This document shows, piece by piece, positions 16,076 to 23,833 of a stretch of DNA of 64,000 nt. Position numbers and translations under genes: made by a program. The stretch is from the NCBI RefSeq assembly GCF_001486585.1, contig NZ_LN909046.1, forward strand, positions 186,001 to 250,000, given 5' to 3'. The stretch comes from Paenibacillus senegalimassiliensis. Its GTDB lineage: Bacteria > Bacillota > Bacilli > Paenibacillales > Paenibacillaceae. How positions within the stretch are numbered: the stretch's first letter is position 1; every line of letters starts with the position of its first letter. Below the pieces are notes generated by a model. The model made no database searches. It saw nothing but the letters and a program-made list of their open reading frames with translations, and was not told the origin of the DNA.

Positions 16076-17073
16076 GTTATGAAGTGGTGCTGCAAAATAA
16101 ATATTATTTGCGAGAGCTGGTAGAGAGCATTTCGCTGAAGGATTCACTGGACCAGATTTCGTATCAAGGCACGATTCAATTGACAATTCCGGCTTCTTTT
16201 CCGGGGATTGAGCCTGGACAGGAGATTCGGATAAGCGGAGTTCCTTATGCTGCAAATGGAGGGGAACCCAGCGGTACTAGCAAGGGAATGGTTCCGCTGC
16301 TCCATCCGGGCGTGGTATGGGAATGCTCCAGTACAGTCAAGCAGGCCAAGCATATGACGGTGACCGTTTACGACCGTACCATTTACCTCGCCAAGTCGGA
16401 GGATGAGCGTCTTTTTCCGGCGGGTGGAACGGCCTCGGAACGCTTGCGAAAGTATGCTGCCGATTGGAATATCAAGCTGGACAAGGTACCTGATACGAAA
16501 ACCAAGCTGAAGAAGTCCATCTACCGTCCGCAAACCATTTATAACATGATGATGTCGGACTTGAAGGAGACGGTGAAGGCTGGGGGCGAGATGTATATTC
16601 CGCGGATGACACCGTCGGGCTTGACCCTTGCTCCCGTAGGGGGCAATGAGGTGGTTTGGCGGCTGGAAGCACTGGAGGAAGCCACGCAAAACCGCACTCT
16701 GGAGGGGGCCGTGACACAGGTGAAGGTCATCGGCACGGAGGCGCGAAGCGAACAGGCGCTGTCCAAGGTACTGGCCGTTGCCAGTGGCGAGACCGGCAAA
16801 TACGGGGTGCTGCAACGGATTATGCAGGATGAGAACGTCAAGACGGCTGCGGCGGCGAAGAAATACGCCGAGTCCATGCTGAATGGACAGGGGCATAGCT
16901 ATAGCGTCACTTGCCTGGACCTGAATACGGTGCGGGCAGGGGATCGGGTTTCTTTTAACGGAATGAATCTGATTGCGACCTCGGTGTCTCATGAATTGGG
17001 CGAGCCGGGGCATATGATGCTGGAACTGGCCACGGCAGAGGATTTAAAAAGGAGGTATTTCCTTGAGTATTGA
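16072..17073 (+). CDS. xkdQ: Tail hub/spike protein (XkdQ-like)
   Basis: 333 residues, in the XkdQ/gpD class of contractile baseplate hubs. An early segment reads IQLTIPASFPGIEPGQEIRI and the C-terminal part GHSYSVTCLDLNTVRAGDRV, the usual fold of these trimeric hub proteins under the tube. It overlaps the LysM gene by four bases and the next gene by 11, so translation is coupled. No peptidoglycan hydrolase domain is visible in it. Confidence 0.82.
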   Translation: MSYEVVLQNKYYLRELVESISLKDSLDQISYQGTIQLTIPASFPGIEPGQEIRISGVPYAANGGEPSGTSKGMVPLLHPGVVWECSSTVKQAKHMTVTVYDRTIYLAKSEDERLFPAGGTASERLRKYAADWNIKLDKVPDTKTKLKKSIYRPQTIYNMMMSDLKETVKAGGEMYIPRMTPSGLTLAPVGGNEVVWRLEALEEATQNRTLEGAVTQVKVIGTEARSEQALSKVLAVASGETGKYGVLQRIMQDENVKTAAAAKKYAESMLNGQGHSYSVTCLDLNTVRAGDRVSFNGMNLIATSVSHELGEPGHMMLELATAEDLKRRYFLEY

Positions 17074-17464
17074 TCCATTTGCGGCGTTGGCCGTATCGCT
17101 GCGAGAGAACGCGGCAAAAAAAGCGGCAGAGGTGTTAAGCGGAGTATCGGCAGAATTGGGACGGATTACGTCCACAGGCCTGAAGCTGGATGGCTTCAAG
17201 CATGAGATTCCGGACTATTTTGTGGCTGAATTACCGGGAACGTTGAGACTTCCGCAGCTTGCGCTCCACGGCAGCGTGAGCGGACTTAAGGATAGCGACG
17301 GGGGCAGCGTCACAGGTCAAGGGAGCTTCTCCTATGAAGCATCTGAAACCAAGGATGCGGTGCTGGCGCTGGCCTATAAGCCGGGAGACCGCGTGCTCGC
17401 GCTGCCGTTAAACGGTGGGAACGACGCGATCGTATTATGCAGGGTGGTGAGTGGAAATGGCTAA
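17063..17464 (+). CDS. xkdR: DUF2577-type baseplate protein (XkdR-like)
   Basis: 133 residues starting with TTG at 17063, seven bases after AGGAGG, inside the end of the hub gene. The C-terminal half (a short beta-rich stretch ending YKPGDRVLALPLNGGNDAIV) is the hallmark of the DUF2577/XkdR group, small OB-like baseplate proteins. The gene lies between xkdQ- and xkdS-like genes exactly as in PBSX. The start codon has the best translation signal in the cluster. Confidence 0.8.
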   Translation: MSIDPFAALAVSLRENAAKKAAEVLSGVSAELGRITSTGLKLDGFKHEIPDYFVAELPGTLRLPQLALHGSVSGLKDSDGGSVTGQGSFSYEASETKDAVLALAYKPGDRVLALPLNGGNDAIVLCRVVSGNG

Positions 17465-17918
17465 TCTTTTTCCAGAGTCTGTAGCTGATGCCTGGGAAAA
17501 TACGGAGCAAAACATCTCAGAAGCTACCCTTGATGAAGTCAAGTTTGGACGGAGCTGGCGTTATGATTTTACGGCTGGTGAGTTTGTGGTGACTCCCACC
17601 GGAAAAATAGCCATAGCGGATGAGATCGCCGCATGGAAAATGTGGTGCGAGAAGGCTATTCGTACACCGCGTTATCGGCATGTCATTTACTCTCGCACGT
17701 ATGGGCAGGAGTTCGAGGACCTGATTGGTCAAGGCTATAGCCGGGCCGTACAGGAAAGTGAAATACGCCGGATGACCGAGGAAACGCTGCTGACAGACCC
17801 TCGCACCTTGAGTGTGGACGGGTTTACTTTTGTCTGGCAGGAGGATGGTTGTAGGTTCACCTGCCGGGTGAAAAATAGTCGTGACGAAGAAATCAGGCTG
17901 GAAGGGAGTGCAGGATGA
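17457..17918 (+). CDS. xkdS: gp25-like baseplate wedge protein (XkdS/DUF2634-like)
   Basis: About 153 residues from the ATG at 17457 (GTG at 17451 is the alternative). Features include GRSWRYDFTAGEFVVTPTGK near the start, an AAWKMWCEKAIRTPRYRH segment and the conserved YGQEFEDLIGQGYSR. This family occupies the T4 gp25 position, joining sheath and baseplate. It overlaps both neighbours by a few bases. Confidence 0.82.
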   Translation: MANLFPESVADAWENTEQNISEATLDEVKFGRSWRYDFTAGEFVVTPTGKIAIADEIAAWKMWCEKAIRTPRYRHVIYSRTYGQEFEDLIGQGYSRAVQESEIRRMTEETLLTDPRTLSVDGFTFVWQEDGCRFTCRVKNSRDEEIRLEGSAG

Positions 17919-19036
17919 TGGCGGAAATCCCGCTTTATTTACAGGACCAGACGGAAGCGCGAATCATGCAGCGGATGCTGGACCGAGTGCCTTCGGACAT
18001 TGATAAATCCGAGGGTTCTTTTATTTGGGATGCAGAGGCGCCGACGGCCTTTATGCTGGCGGAAGCAGCGATATGGGCGCAGCAGGTGCTGGAGCGCGGC
18101 TTTGCCGGGACAACCTTCGGGGAATATCTCGATCTAAGGGTTGCTGAGCATGGGGTGACTCGGCGTGAGGCCGTAGCAGCTACCGGAGTTGTACGATTCA
18201 TCGGTGAGCCGGGCAAGTTGATTCCGGCAGGCACGTTAGTCGCCACTCCGGCGGATGAATTTTCCGCAGAAGCGTCCGTGGAATTTGTGACGACGGCTGC
18301 GATTACGCTGGATGAGCAAGGAGAAGGCCAGGTTTCAATTCGGGCCATGGTGCCCGGGCGGGCTGGTGTAGTTCCTGCAGGGGTCATCACGGTGTTGGCT
18401 GAGCCCGTTAGCGGGGTGAGAGCCGTAATGAACCCCGAAGAAACGCGGGGCGGATCGGATACAGAGTCCGATGAACTGCTGGTGGAACGCTTTTATTCCC
18501 AGGTAAGGAATCAGGGCACCAGTGGCAATAAAGCCCATTATCTGAAATGGGCGGGTGAAGTGCCTGGGGTAGGCGGAGCGCAAGTAGAGCCTTTATGGCA
18601 AGGCCCCGGAACTGTGGGCATTTATCTACTGGATGTCGATAAGCGTGCGGCCAGTGAGGAGATTGTGGATTCGGCTCAGGCTTACATTGATCCAACGATG
18701 GACGGGCAAGGGGAAGGCATGGCTCCGGCTGGGGCGATTGTTACGGTTATGCCTGCCGAAGAGGTGCCTATTGAAATTCGTGTGAGGCTGACGCTGGCGA
18801 GTGGGGTCACGATGGCTGAAGTGAAGGCGAGAATAGAGAATGGGGTGCGTGCTTATTTGAAGCAGCTTGCTTTTGCCGATCCCTTGGTACGCTTCACTCG
18901 CATCGCAGCCATCCTGCTCGATATTCCGCCGATCATCGACTATTCGGACCTGACCGTGAACGGCAATGCCGATACAAATCTGGAGATCTACACAGGCCAA
19001 GTGGCTGTGCTAGGTTCGGTAGATGCTTATGAATGA
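17915..19036 (+). CDS. xkdT: Baseplate J-like wedge protein (XkdT-like)
   Basis: 373 residues with the baseplate-J signatures: the EGSFIWDAEAPTAFMLAEAA segment near residue 30, AATGVVRFIGEPGKLIPAGT near 90 and the GTSGNKAHYLKWAGEVPGVG region near 205. It corresponds to T4 gp6 and forms the iris of the baseplate that triggers sheath contraction. GGGAG precedes the ATG at 17915, which overlaps the previous stop. Neighbours keep the xkdS-T-U order. Confidence 0.9.
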   Translation: MMAEIPLYLQDQTEARIMQRMLDRVPSDIDKSEGSFIWDAEAPTAFMLAEAAIWAQQVLERGFAGTTFGEYLDLRVAEHGVTRREAVAATGVVRFIGEPGKLIPAGTLVATPADEFSAEASVEFVTTAAITLDEQGEGQVSIRAMVPGRAGVVPAGVITVLAEPVSGVRAVMNPEETRGGSDTESDELLVERFYSQVRNQGTSGNKAHYLKWAGEVPGVGGAQVEPLWQGPGTVGIYLLDVDKRAASEEIVDSAQAYIDPTMDGQGEGMAPAGAIVTVMPAEEVPIEIRVRLTLASGVTMAEVKARIENGVRAYLKQLAFADPLVRFTRIAAILLDIPPIIDYSDLTVNGNADTNLEIYTGQVAVLGSVDAYE

Positions 19037-19604
19037 AGCGGGAATGACCAGTCCGAGAGGCCGTGAAATGTTGACCTACCTGCCGGCCTATTATGAAGGC
19101 TCGCGAGTGATGCGGGCGGACATGAATGCCAAGGGAGCGGAGCTTGACCTGTTGTTTACGGCGCTTGATGAGACGTTGCAGCAGTTTTTTGTCCGAACAG
19201 CGACCTGGGGGCTGGACCGCTGGGAAAGCGAGCTCGGTATTGAGACCGACCTGAGCAAACCTTTGGAGCAAAGGCGGGCGGTGGTAGAATCCCGGCTACG
19301 CGGCAGCGGAAAGTTCTCGGGGCAACTGGTGAAGAGTGTGGCGGAGGCTTATGACGGAGGGAAGGTTGAAGTTACTTTTCAGCCTCAGGAGTGGAGTTTT
19401 ACCGTTAAGTTTATCGACACCTTGGGCACGCCACCTAATCTGGAGGATCTGAAGGCAGCCATTGAAGAAGTGAAGCCAGCGCACTTGAAGGCTAACTTTG
19501 AATTTAACTATATGCTTATTCGAGATATTCATGAAGTATTGACGATTCAGGAGTTGGAACAAATTCCATTAAACAAATTTGCAGGAGGTGATCCGGTTGG
19601 CTAG
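19023..19604 (+). CDS. xkdU: Baseplate protein of the YmfQ/DUF2313 family (XkdU-like)
   Basis: 193 residues (or a few fewer if the ATG at 19029 is used). The family pattern is clear: an N-terminal REMLTYLPAYYEGSRVM, the central WGLDRWESELGIETDLSK block and a C-terminal KPAHLKANFEFNY strand. It corresponds to T4 gp7-type wedge tips that carry the fibres. It overlaps the end of xkdT by 14 bases and contains the ribosome-binding site for the fibre gene at its end. Confidence 0.85.
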   Translation: MLMNEAGMTSPRGREMLTYLPAYYEGSRVMRADMNAKGAELDLLFTALDETLQQFFVRTATWGLDRWESELGIETDLSKPLEQRRAVVESRLRGSGKFSGQLVKSVAEAYDGGKVEVTFQPQEWSFTVKFIDTLGTPPNLEDLKAAIEEVKPAHLKANFEFNYMLIRDIHEVLTIQELEQIPLNKFAGGDPVG

Positions 19605-20886
19605 TCAAACTCCCAATCTTAATTTGCATAAGAAAGACCCTGTAACCGATGGAAATGACACATTTAATATCCAAACGATGATGAACGACAACTGGGATAA
19701 GATTGATGAAGCCATGGGGGGAATCGATATTCCTGATGCCTCCCTGGATGTGAAGGGGAAGGTACAGCTTTCCAGTGCTGTAAATAGTGAGGCTGAGGAC
19801 AGGGCGGCTACGCCGAAGGCGGTTAAAGAAGTAGCACTTCAGGCAAAGTCCTACACTGATCAGCAAATTAATCTCGTTACTGAAACCGGTATTCCAAAAT
19901 TGGTCAGCTATCCGTTATTAGTGACGGCTACAACGGACGGGCAAAGCGTTTTTGAGATTCCGCTGGATGTGTTTGATGCAGATACGGACACATTATTAGT
20001 TTCTATTAACCGGGCCACCCTTGATCCAACTCGCTACACCGTAACAAACACCGTTCGTAATGGAGCGGGACAAGTCACTCAACGGGCTAGGCTAAATCTG
20101 TTAGCTGGTATTAAAACAGGTTCAAAAGTTACAATGGTCGTTCTCAAAAATGTACCCATCGGTTCTGACGGAGCAATTAACGGAGCCGTATTGGCAGTGG
20201 ACAGCGTGCCAGTTAACCGTGTGAGTGGATTGCAAACACAGCTTGACGAGGTTTTTCAAGCTGGCAATGAGCGTAAGCAAGAAGTCGTGGACGCCCTCAT
20301 TGCCTTGGGAGTAACGGCGTCCATGGCTGATAGCTGGGATACACTGATTAGCAAGATGTCCACGGTCATCCGGGCCACGGGGAATGCCACACCGGCTGAT
20401 GTGCTGGCGGGTAAGACGGCATCGAATGCGGGCGGGCCATTCACGGGTACAATGCCCAGCCGTGGAGCAGGTGGCACAGTAACACCGGGTCCGTCCAACC
20501 AGACCAAGGCAGCGGGGTATTATAGCAGCCCGATTACGGTGCTGGGGGATGCGGATTTGGTTCCTCAGAATATCCGGAGTGGGGTGGATTTGTTTGGGGT
20601 GATGGGGGCGCTTGAAGCTAGACAAATTACGTATAAATCTTTCGGCACGGTACCCACAAACTCTTCCTTATCCTTAAACTTAGGTTACGAGCCTTCCGCC
20701 GTCATTACTTTTTACACGCTGGGAACGGAAACTAATGAACCTATATATGTTATTGCAAGTTGCAAAGATACACAAGGGACATGGCAGCGAAGCTATGGTA
20801 GCATCTGGTACAAACCTGATACACAGACTTTGGAAAATAATTCGGTAGGCTATAAGTACCAAGTCGTGGTATATGCTTATAAATAG
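19597..20886 (+). CDS. Tail fibre / receptor-binding protein 1
   Basis: The start is TTG at 19597, eight bases after AGGAGG. The N-terminus (TPNLNLHKKDPVTDGNDTFN) is the conserved baseplate-attachment region of Gram-positive fibre proteins, followed by a collar-type repeat (DVKGKVQLSSA, then DRAATPKAVKEV). Residues ~235-275 hold a helical module (NERKQEVVDALIALGV, then SWDTLISKM) that recurs in the next gene, then Gly/Thr-rich spacers and a C-terminal beta domain presumably for receptor binding. This protein would set the killing spectrum. Confidence 0.82.
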   Translation: MASQTPNLNLHKKDPVTDGNDTFNIQTMMNDNWDKIDEAMGGIDIPDASLDVKGKVQLSSAVNSEAEDRAATPKAVKEVALQAKSYTDQQINLVTETGIPKLVSYPLLVTATTDGQSVFEIPLDVFDADTDTLLVSINRATLDPTRYTVTNTVRNGAGQVTQRARLNLLAGIKTGSKVTMVVLKNVPIGSDGAINGAVLAVDSVPVNRVSGLQTQLDEVFQAGNERKQEVVDALIALGVTASMADSWDTLISKMSTVIRATGNATPADVLAGKTASNAGGPFTGTMPSRGAGGTVTPGPSNQTKAAGYYSSPITVLGDADLVPQNIRSGVDLFGVMGALEARQITYKSFGTVPTNSSLSLNLGYEPSAVITFYTLGTETNEPIYVIASCKDTQGTWQRSYGSIWYKPDTQTLENNSVGYKYQVVVYAYK

Positions 20887-20963
20887 AAGGGTTGACAATG
20901 ATATTAATGCTCCCTAAGTGTTGTTGGTTTACGGACTACACATAATAAAATGAGGTGGAAAAT

Positions 20964-21716
20964 ATGGCTGACGGAATTACGCTGCAAGAAATGGATTCGG
21001 CAGAAGCTGCCAAATTGGCTATGAAAAGTGAAGTGGGGACACTGTCCAATTTACAAACAACAGCTAAATCTAATCTGGTTGCCGCTATTAACGAGGCTTT
21101 TACGTCTGGCAATGAGCGAAAAGCGGATATGGTTGCCGCGCTTGTTGCCAAGGGGGTTCCGGCAACCACTTCGGAAAATTGGGAAGCCTTGATAGGTAAG
21201 ATGGATGCTTTAAAAACAGGGTTAGATAGATATATACCGAGATGGTATAAAGGTTATAATAACGTTGTTGACATCTATAAATTTATTCCTGGTGTCCTAG
21301 GTGGCGGCGCTGTTAATACAAATTCGCCTGACACCTTGATTTTCACTTGGGGGCAGGGAGATATCCATGCATCGGTTGTGACTGATCTGACCATCAATTT
21401 TGATAATATTAAATACATTATAGTTTTGCTTAATATTTCCAGACTAGTTGCAAATTATAATAGGGTTGGCACAGCAGAATTGTATGTCGGTACATGCACA
21501 CCCCAACAAAAATTAGTAACTTCGTTTACTGGTGTAACTGGAACCCTTAGGTATAGTGGCGTTTCCGATGATGGTAAGGATGTTGGTCACGAATATTTAA
21601 TTTTAGATACGTCATCTTTATCTGGGCAATATCATATAAAGATGTTGGGAAATTCAACCAATGATCTAAATTTCGCAGTTGGTTTAACCATGATTGTTAT
21701 GTTACCAGGTGATTAA
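20964..21716 (+). CDS. Tail fibre / receptor-binding protein 2
   Basis: 250 residues starting at ATG 20964 after GAGGTGG. Residues ~35-75 repeat the helical module of the upstream fibre (NERKADMVAALVAKGV, then NWEALIGKM) and the rest is an unrelated beta-rich domain ending in a hydrophobic strand (VGLTMIVMLPGD). The base composition is clearly more AT-rich than the baseplate genes, which is typical of exchanged host-range cassettes. It may be a second receptor-binding protein or a fibre accessory. Confidence 0.65.
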   Translation: MADGITLQEMDSAEAAKLAMKSEVGTLSNLQTTAKSNLVAAINEAFTSGNERKADMVAALVAKGVPATTSENWEALIGKMDALKTGLDRYIPRWYKGYNNVVDIYKFIPGVLGGGAVNTNSPDTLIFTWGQGDIHASVVTDLTINFDNIKYIIVLLNISRLVANYNRVGTAELYVGTCTPQQKLVTSFTGVTGTLRYSGVSDDGKDVGHEYLILDTSSLSGQYHIKMLGNSTNDLNFAVGLTMIVMLPGD

Positions 21717-21728
21717 AGGAGGAAGAAA

Positions 21729-22049
21729 ATGAACTATGCATTAATTAATGAAAATGGCGAAGTAATGCAAGTGTCATCCACAGAAATAATTGATTACAAT
21801 CCCGCTTTTAAAGTGATCAAAAATGTCGGAAAGTTTACTGAAGGTGATGAGCTTAAGCACTATATTGTCGTCAACAAAGTGGATGAGGATGACGAATGTA
21901 TATCATATTCTGCGGTTAGGCAAACCCCGCTAGTTGCTAATATGTTGCGCGAAAATGCTGAACTACGTCAGGCTGATGCCGAGAATAAGCAGGCCATAGC
22001 CGACCTGACAATGACAATTGCCGCCGTTATGAGCGGAGGAGCGCAATGA
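21729..22049 (+). CDS. Small tail-fibre-associated protein (XkdW-like position)
   Basis: 106 residues with AAAGGAGG before the ATG. The N-terminus (MNYALINENGEVMQVS) and the C-terminal helix (LRENAELRQADAENKQAIAD, coiled coil) resemble short proteins encoded after tail fibres, ending in VMSGG as many XkdW/gp-tail-assembly proteins do. The stop overlaps the next ATG (ATGA). It probably acts as fibre chaperone or adaptor; the function is inferred from position. Confidence 0.6.
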   Translation: MNYALINENGEVMQVSSTEIIDYNPAFKVIKNVGKFTEGDELKHYIVVNKVDEDDECISYSAVRQTPLVANMLRENAELRQADAENKQAIADLTMTIAAVMSGGAQ

Positions 22050-22189
22050 CGTACACCAAAGACAGTGGACTGGTCAAGGTATGGTTTAGCCTGGTCAAAG
22101 CAGGGGCATACACGCTGGAGCAAGTTCCGGAACTCTTCAATCTCAAGGTAGTAATCACTGAAATTATCAACGATACATCAGAATATTAA
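22046..22189 (+). CDS. xkdX: XkdX-family small protein
   Basis: 47 residues. The sequence (VKVWFSLVKAGAYTLEQVP, then VVITEIIND) is that of the short XkdX family found just after tail-fibre genes in PBSX-type clusters. It overlaps the preceding stop by four bases. The function is unknown. Confidence 0.75.
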   Translation: MTYTKDSGLVKVWFSLVKAGAYTLEQVPELFNLKVVITEIINDTSEY

Positions 22190-22218
22190 CAGACAGCGCC
22201 GCAAGGCGTATTTTTTAC

Positions 22219-22235
22219 GCCCCGGCTTCCGGGGC
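22219..22235 (+). terminator. Hairpin after the structural genes, weak terminator
   Basis: GCCCCGG/CCGGGGC with a three-base loop, followed by TATTTATTT. A smaller GGCGTA/TACGCC hairpin lies just before it. The imperfect T-tract suggests partial termination between tail and lysis genes. Confidence 0.5.
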
Positions 22236-22264
22236 TATTTATTTCCCCGAAAGCAGGTGAACAG

Positions 22265-22552
22265 ATGGACATAACGATCATTACGGCGGCGACGTCGGTG
22301 GTGGCGGCGATTAGCGGTGTGGCGTTGGGGTGGGCGGGGCGCGCCAAGGCGGTGCGGCAGGAGGCCGAGGAGACGGCCGAAGCCGAAGCTGTGCAACGCG
22401 CAGACGTCGAATATATCAAGCGTGGCGTGGATGATATGAAGGTCGAACAGAAGCTGCAAGGTCAGCGGTTCGAAGCGTTCTCCGAGCGGCTCACACGGGT
22501 GGAGGAATCCACCAAGCAAGCGCACAAGCGAATTGATCGATTGGAAGAATAA
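22265..22552 (+). CDS. XhlA-like membrane/coiled-coil lysis protein
   Basis: 95 residues. One N-terminal hydrophobic segment (VVAAISGVALGWAG) is followed by a long charged coiled coil (KRGVDDMKVEQKLQGQRFEA and beyond, ending RIDRLEE). XhlA normally carries its membrane segment at the C-terminus, so the topology here is reversed and the assignment rests on size and position before amidase and holin. AGGTG precedes the ATG. It would help release the particles by lysis. Confidence 0.55.
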   Translation: MDITIITAATSVVAAISGVALGWAGRAKAVRQEAEETAEAEAVQRADVEYIKRGVDDMKVEQKLQGQRFEAFSERLTRVEESTKQAHKRIDRLEE

Positions 22553-22578
22553 TATAGATGAAAGGGGTGAGCATACAG

Positions 22579-23514
22579 ATGGATATCAAAAAGTATCAGA
22601 TTGAACGGCGGTATATCAACAAGAGGTCTAATGTGCGGCCGGGCACTCGGCTATCGACGGGGACACCCGCTTTCTTTGTAGCCCATGACACCGGCAATCC
22701 CGGAGCTACCGCGGATAATCATTACAACTACTTCAATACACAGCGGGACCGGGCGGCCTCCGCTCATGTTTTTATTGATGGAACTCGTATTCTGGAGATT
22801 ATCCCGACGGGAACGGGGGCTGACGCAGCCGAAAAGGCCTGGCATGTACGGTATGACGTGAGAACGGATAACGAGCGGTTTGGCTACGATGCCAACGATG
22901 TGGCGCTGGGTGTGGAATTATGTTACGGCGGGCGCATAAACTTTACGGAGGCGTACAAGCGGTATGTCTGGTATTTGGCCTATTGCTGCCACAAATGGAG
23001 CAAGAATCCCTATACTTTCATTCCCTCGCATCGTCAGTTAGACCCTGCGCGAAGAAGTGATCCCGATCAGGCCTTGGCCACCGAAGGGAAGACGCTAAAA
23101 AATCTGCTGGATGATGTTGCTGCGGAAATGCGTGCCACCGAGCGGCCTTCCGTACCGCTTCCCGGGGCGGGGACTTCGCAAGCACCTCTACCGGCCTCCA
23201 TCGCACAAGCACTGATTGATAACTATGTATCTCCGGCCTGGTTTGTTTCGCAGAAGAAAAATGACCGCGTGGGGATGACGCATTTTCACAATTTGGCTAA
23301 TAATCTGCGGGTGGCTGCCGGGATTCCCCTCTCTTCCGCATCTTCAGCGGGTCCGCTTATCCCTCTTCCAAAGAGTAATGCCCAGGAGATTATCTTTCGC
23401 TGGTTATCTCCCGCGTGGTTTAAGGCGAGGGACGAGGGCAATCGGGAGCGGGCGCAGCATTTTAATAATCTGGCCAATTATTTGCGCCGCGCGGCAGGCA
23501 TTCCCGAGGAGTAA
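22579..23514 (+). CDS. N-acetylmuramoyl-L-alanine amidase (endolysin)
   Basis: An Amidase_2 domain (residues ~1-170) with zinc ligands His36 (FVAHDTGN) and His151 and acidic Asp161 in IPSHRQLDPARRSDP, plus Glu113; it cuts between glycan and stem peptide. The C-terminus has two copies of a ~44-residue repeat (207-250 and 266-309, each ...SPAWF...HFxNLANxLRxAAGIP), probably wall-binding. I chose ATG 22579, eight bases after AAAGGGGTGA, over 22558. There is no signal peptide, so it needs the holin at 23532. Part of the lysis cassette. Confidence 0.88.
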   Translation: MDIKKYQIERRYINKRSNVRPGTRLSTGTPAFFVAHDTGNPGATADNHYNYFNTQRDRAASAHVFIDGTRILEIIPTGTGADAAEKAWHVRYDVRTDNERFGYDANDVALGVELCYGGRINFTEAYKRYVWYLAYCCHKWSKNPYTFIPSHRQLDPARRSDPDQALATEGKTLKNLLDDVAAEMRATERPSVPLPGAGTSQAPLPASIAQALIDNYVSPAWFVSQKKNDRVGMTHFHNLANNLRVAAGIPLSSASSAGPLIPLPKSNAQEIIFRWLSPAWFKARDEGNRERAQHFNNLANYLRRAAGIPEE

Positions 23515-23531
23515 GAAAGGAGGAACACCTG

Positions 23532-23810
23532 ATGCAAAATGAGATTTTAACCAATGTACTGGCCTTTGCCTCGGTCTTATCGGTCTTTGTATTGGCTTTG
23601 GTTCAACTCGTCAAGACGACGGTCAATCTGCCGAAGAACTGGATTCCGTTTATTGGTGTACTCATCGGCGTGCTGGTGGGTGCGGCGGCTTATCCGTTTA
23701 CAGAAATGGAACTCGTTCTGCGCTTGTGGGCGGGGGGCTTAGCGGGGTTATCCGCTACGGGGCTGTTTGAATTAGGCAACAATCGCAATGGAACGACGAA
23801 GCAGAAATAA
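23532..23810 (+). CDS. Phage holin
   Basis: 92 residues with two or three membrane segments (VLAFASVLSVFVLALVQLV; WIPFIGVLIGVLVGAAAYPF; LRLWAGGLAGLSATGLFEL) and a short basic C-terminus, the layout of small holins of Bacillota prophages. AAAGGAGG precedes the ATG. It is the last gene of the tailocin; the IS element begins 30 bases later. Confidence 0.8.
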   Translation: MQNEILTNVLAFASVLSVFVLALVQLVKTTVNLPKNWIPFIGVLIGVLVGAAAYPFTEMELVLRLWAGGLAGLSATGLFELGNNRNGTTKQK

Positions 23811-23833
23811 AGGGGAACTATGAAGTGTGACGC

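Noticed and set aside
7026-23810. Complete integrated prophage
   Set aside because: No integrase, attachment-site repeats, replication, terminase, portal or capsid genes are present within the unit.
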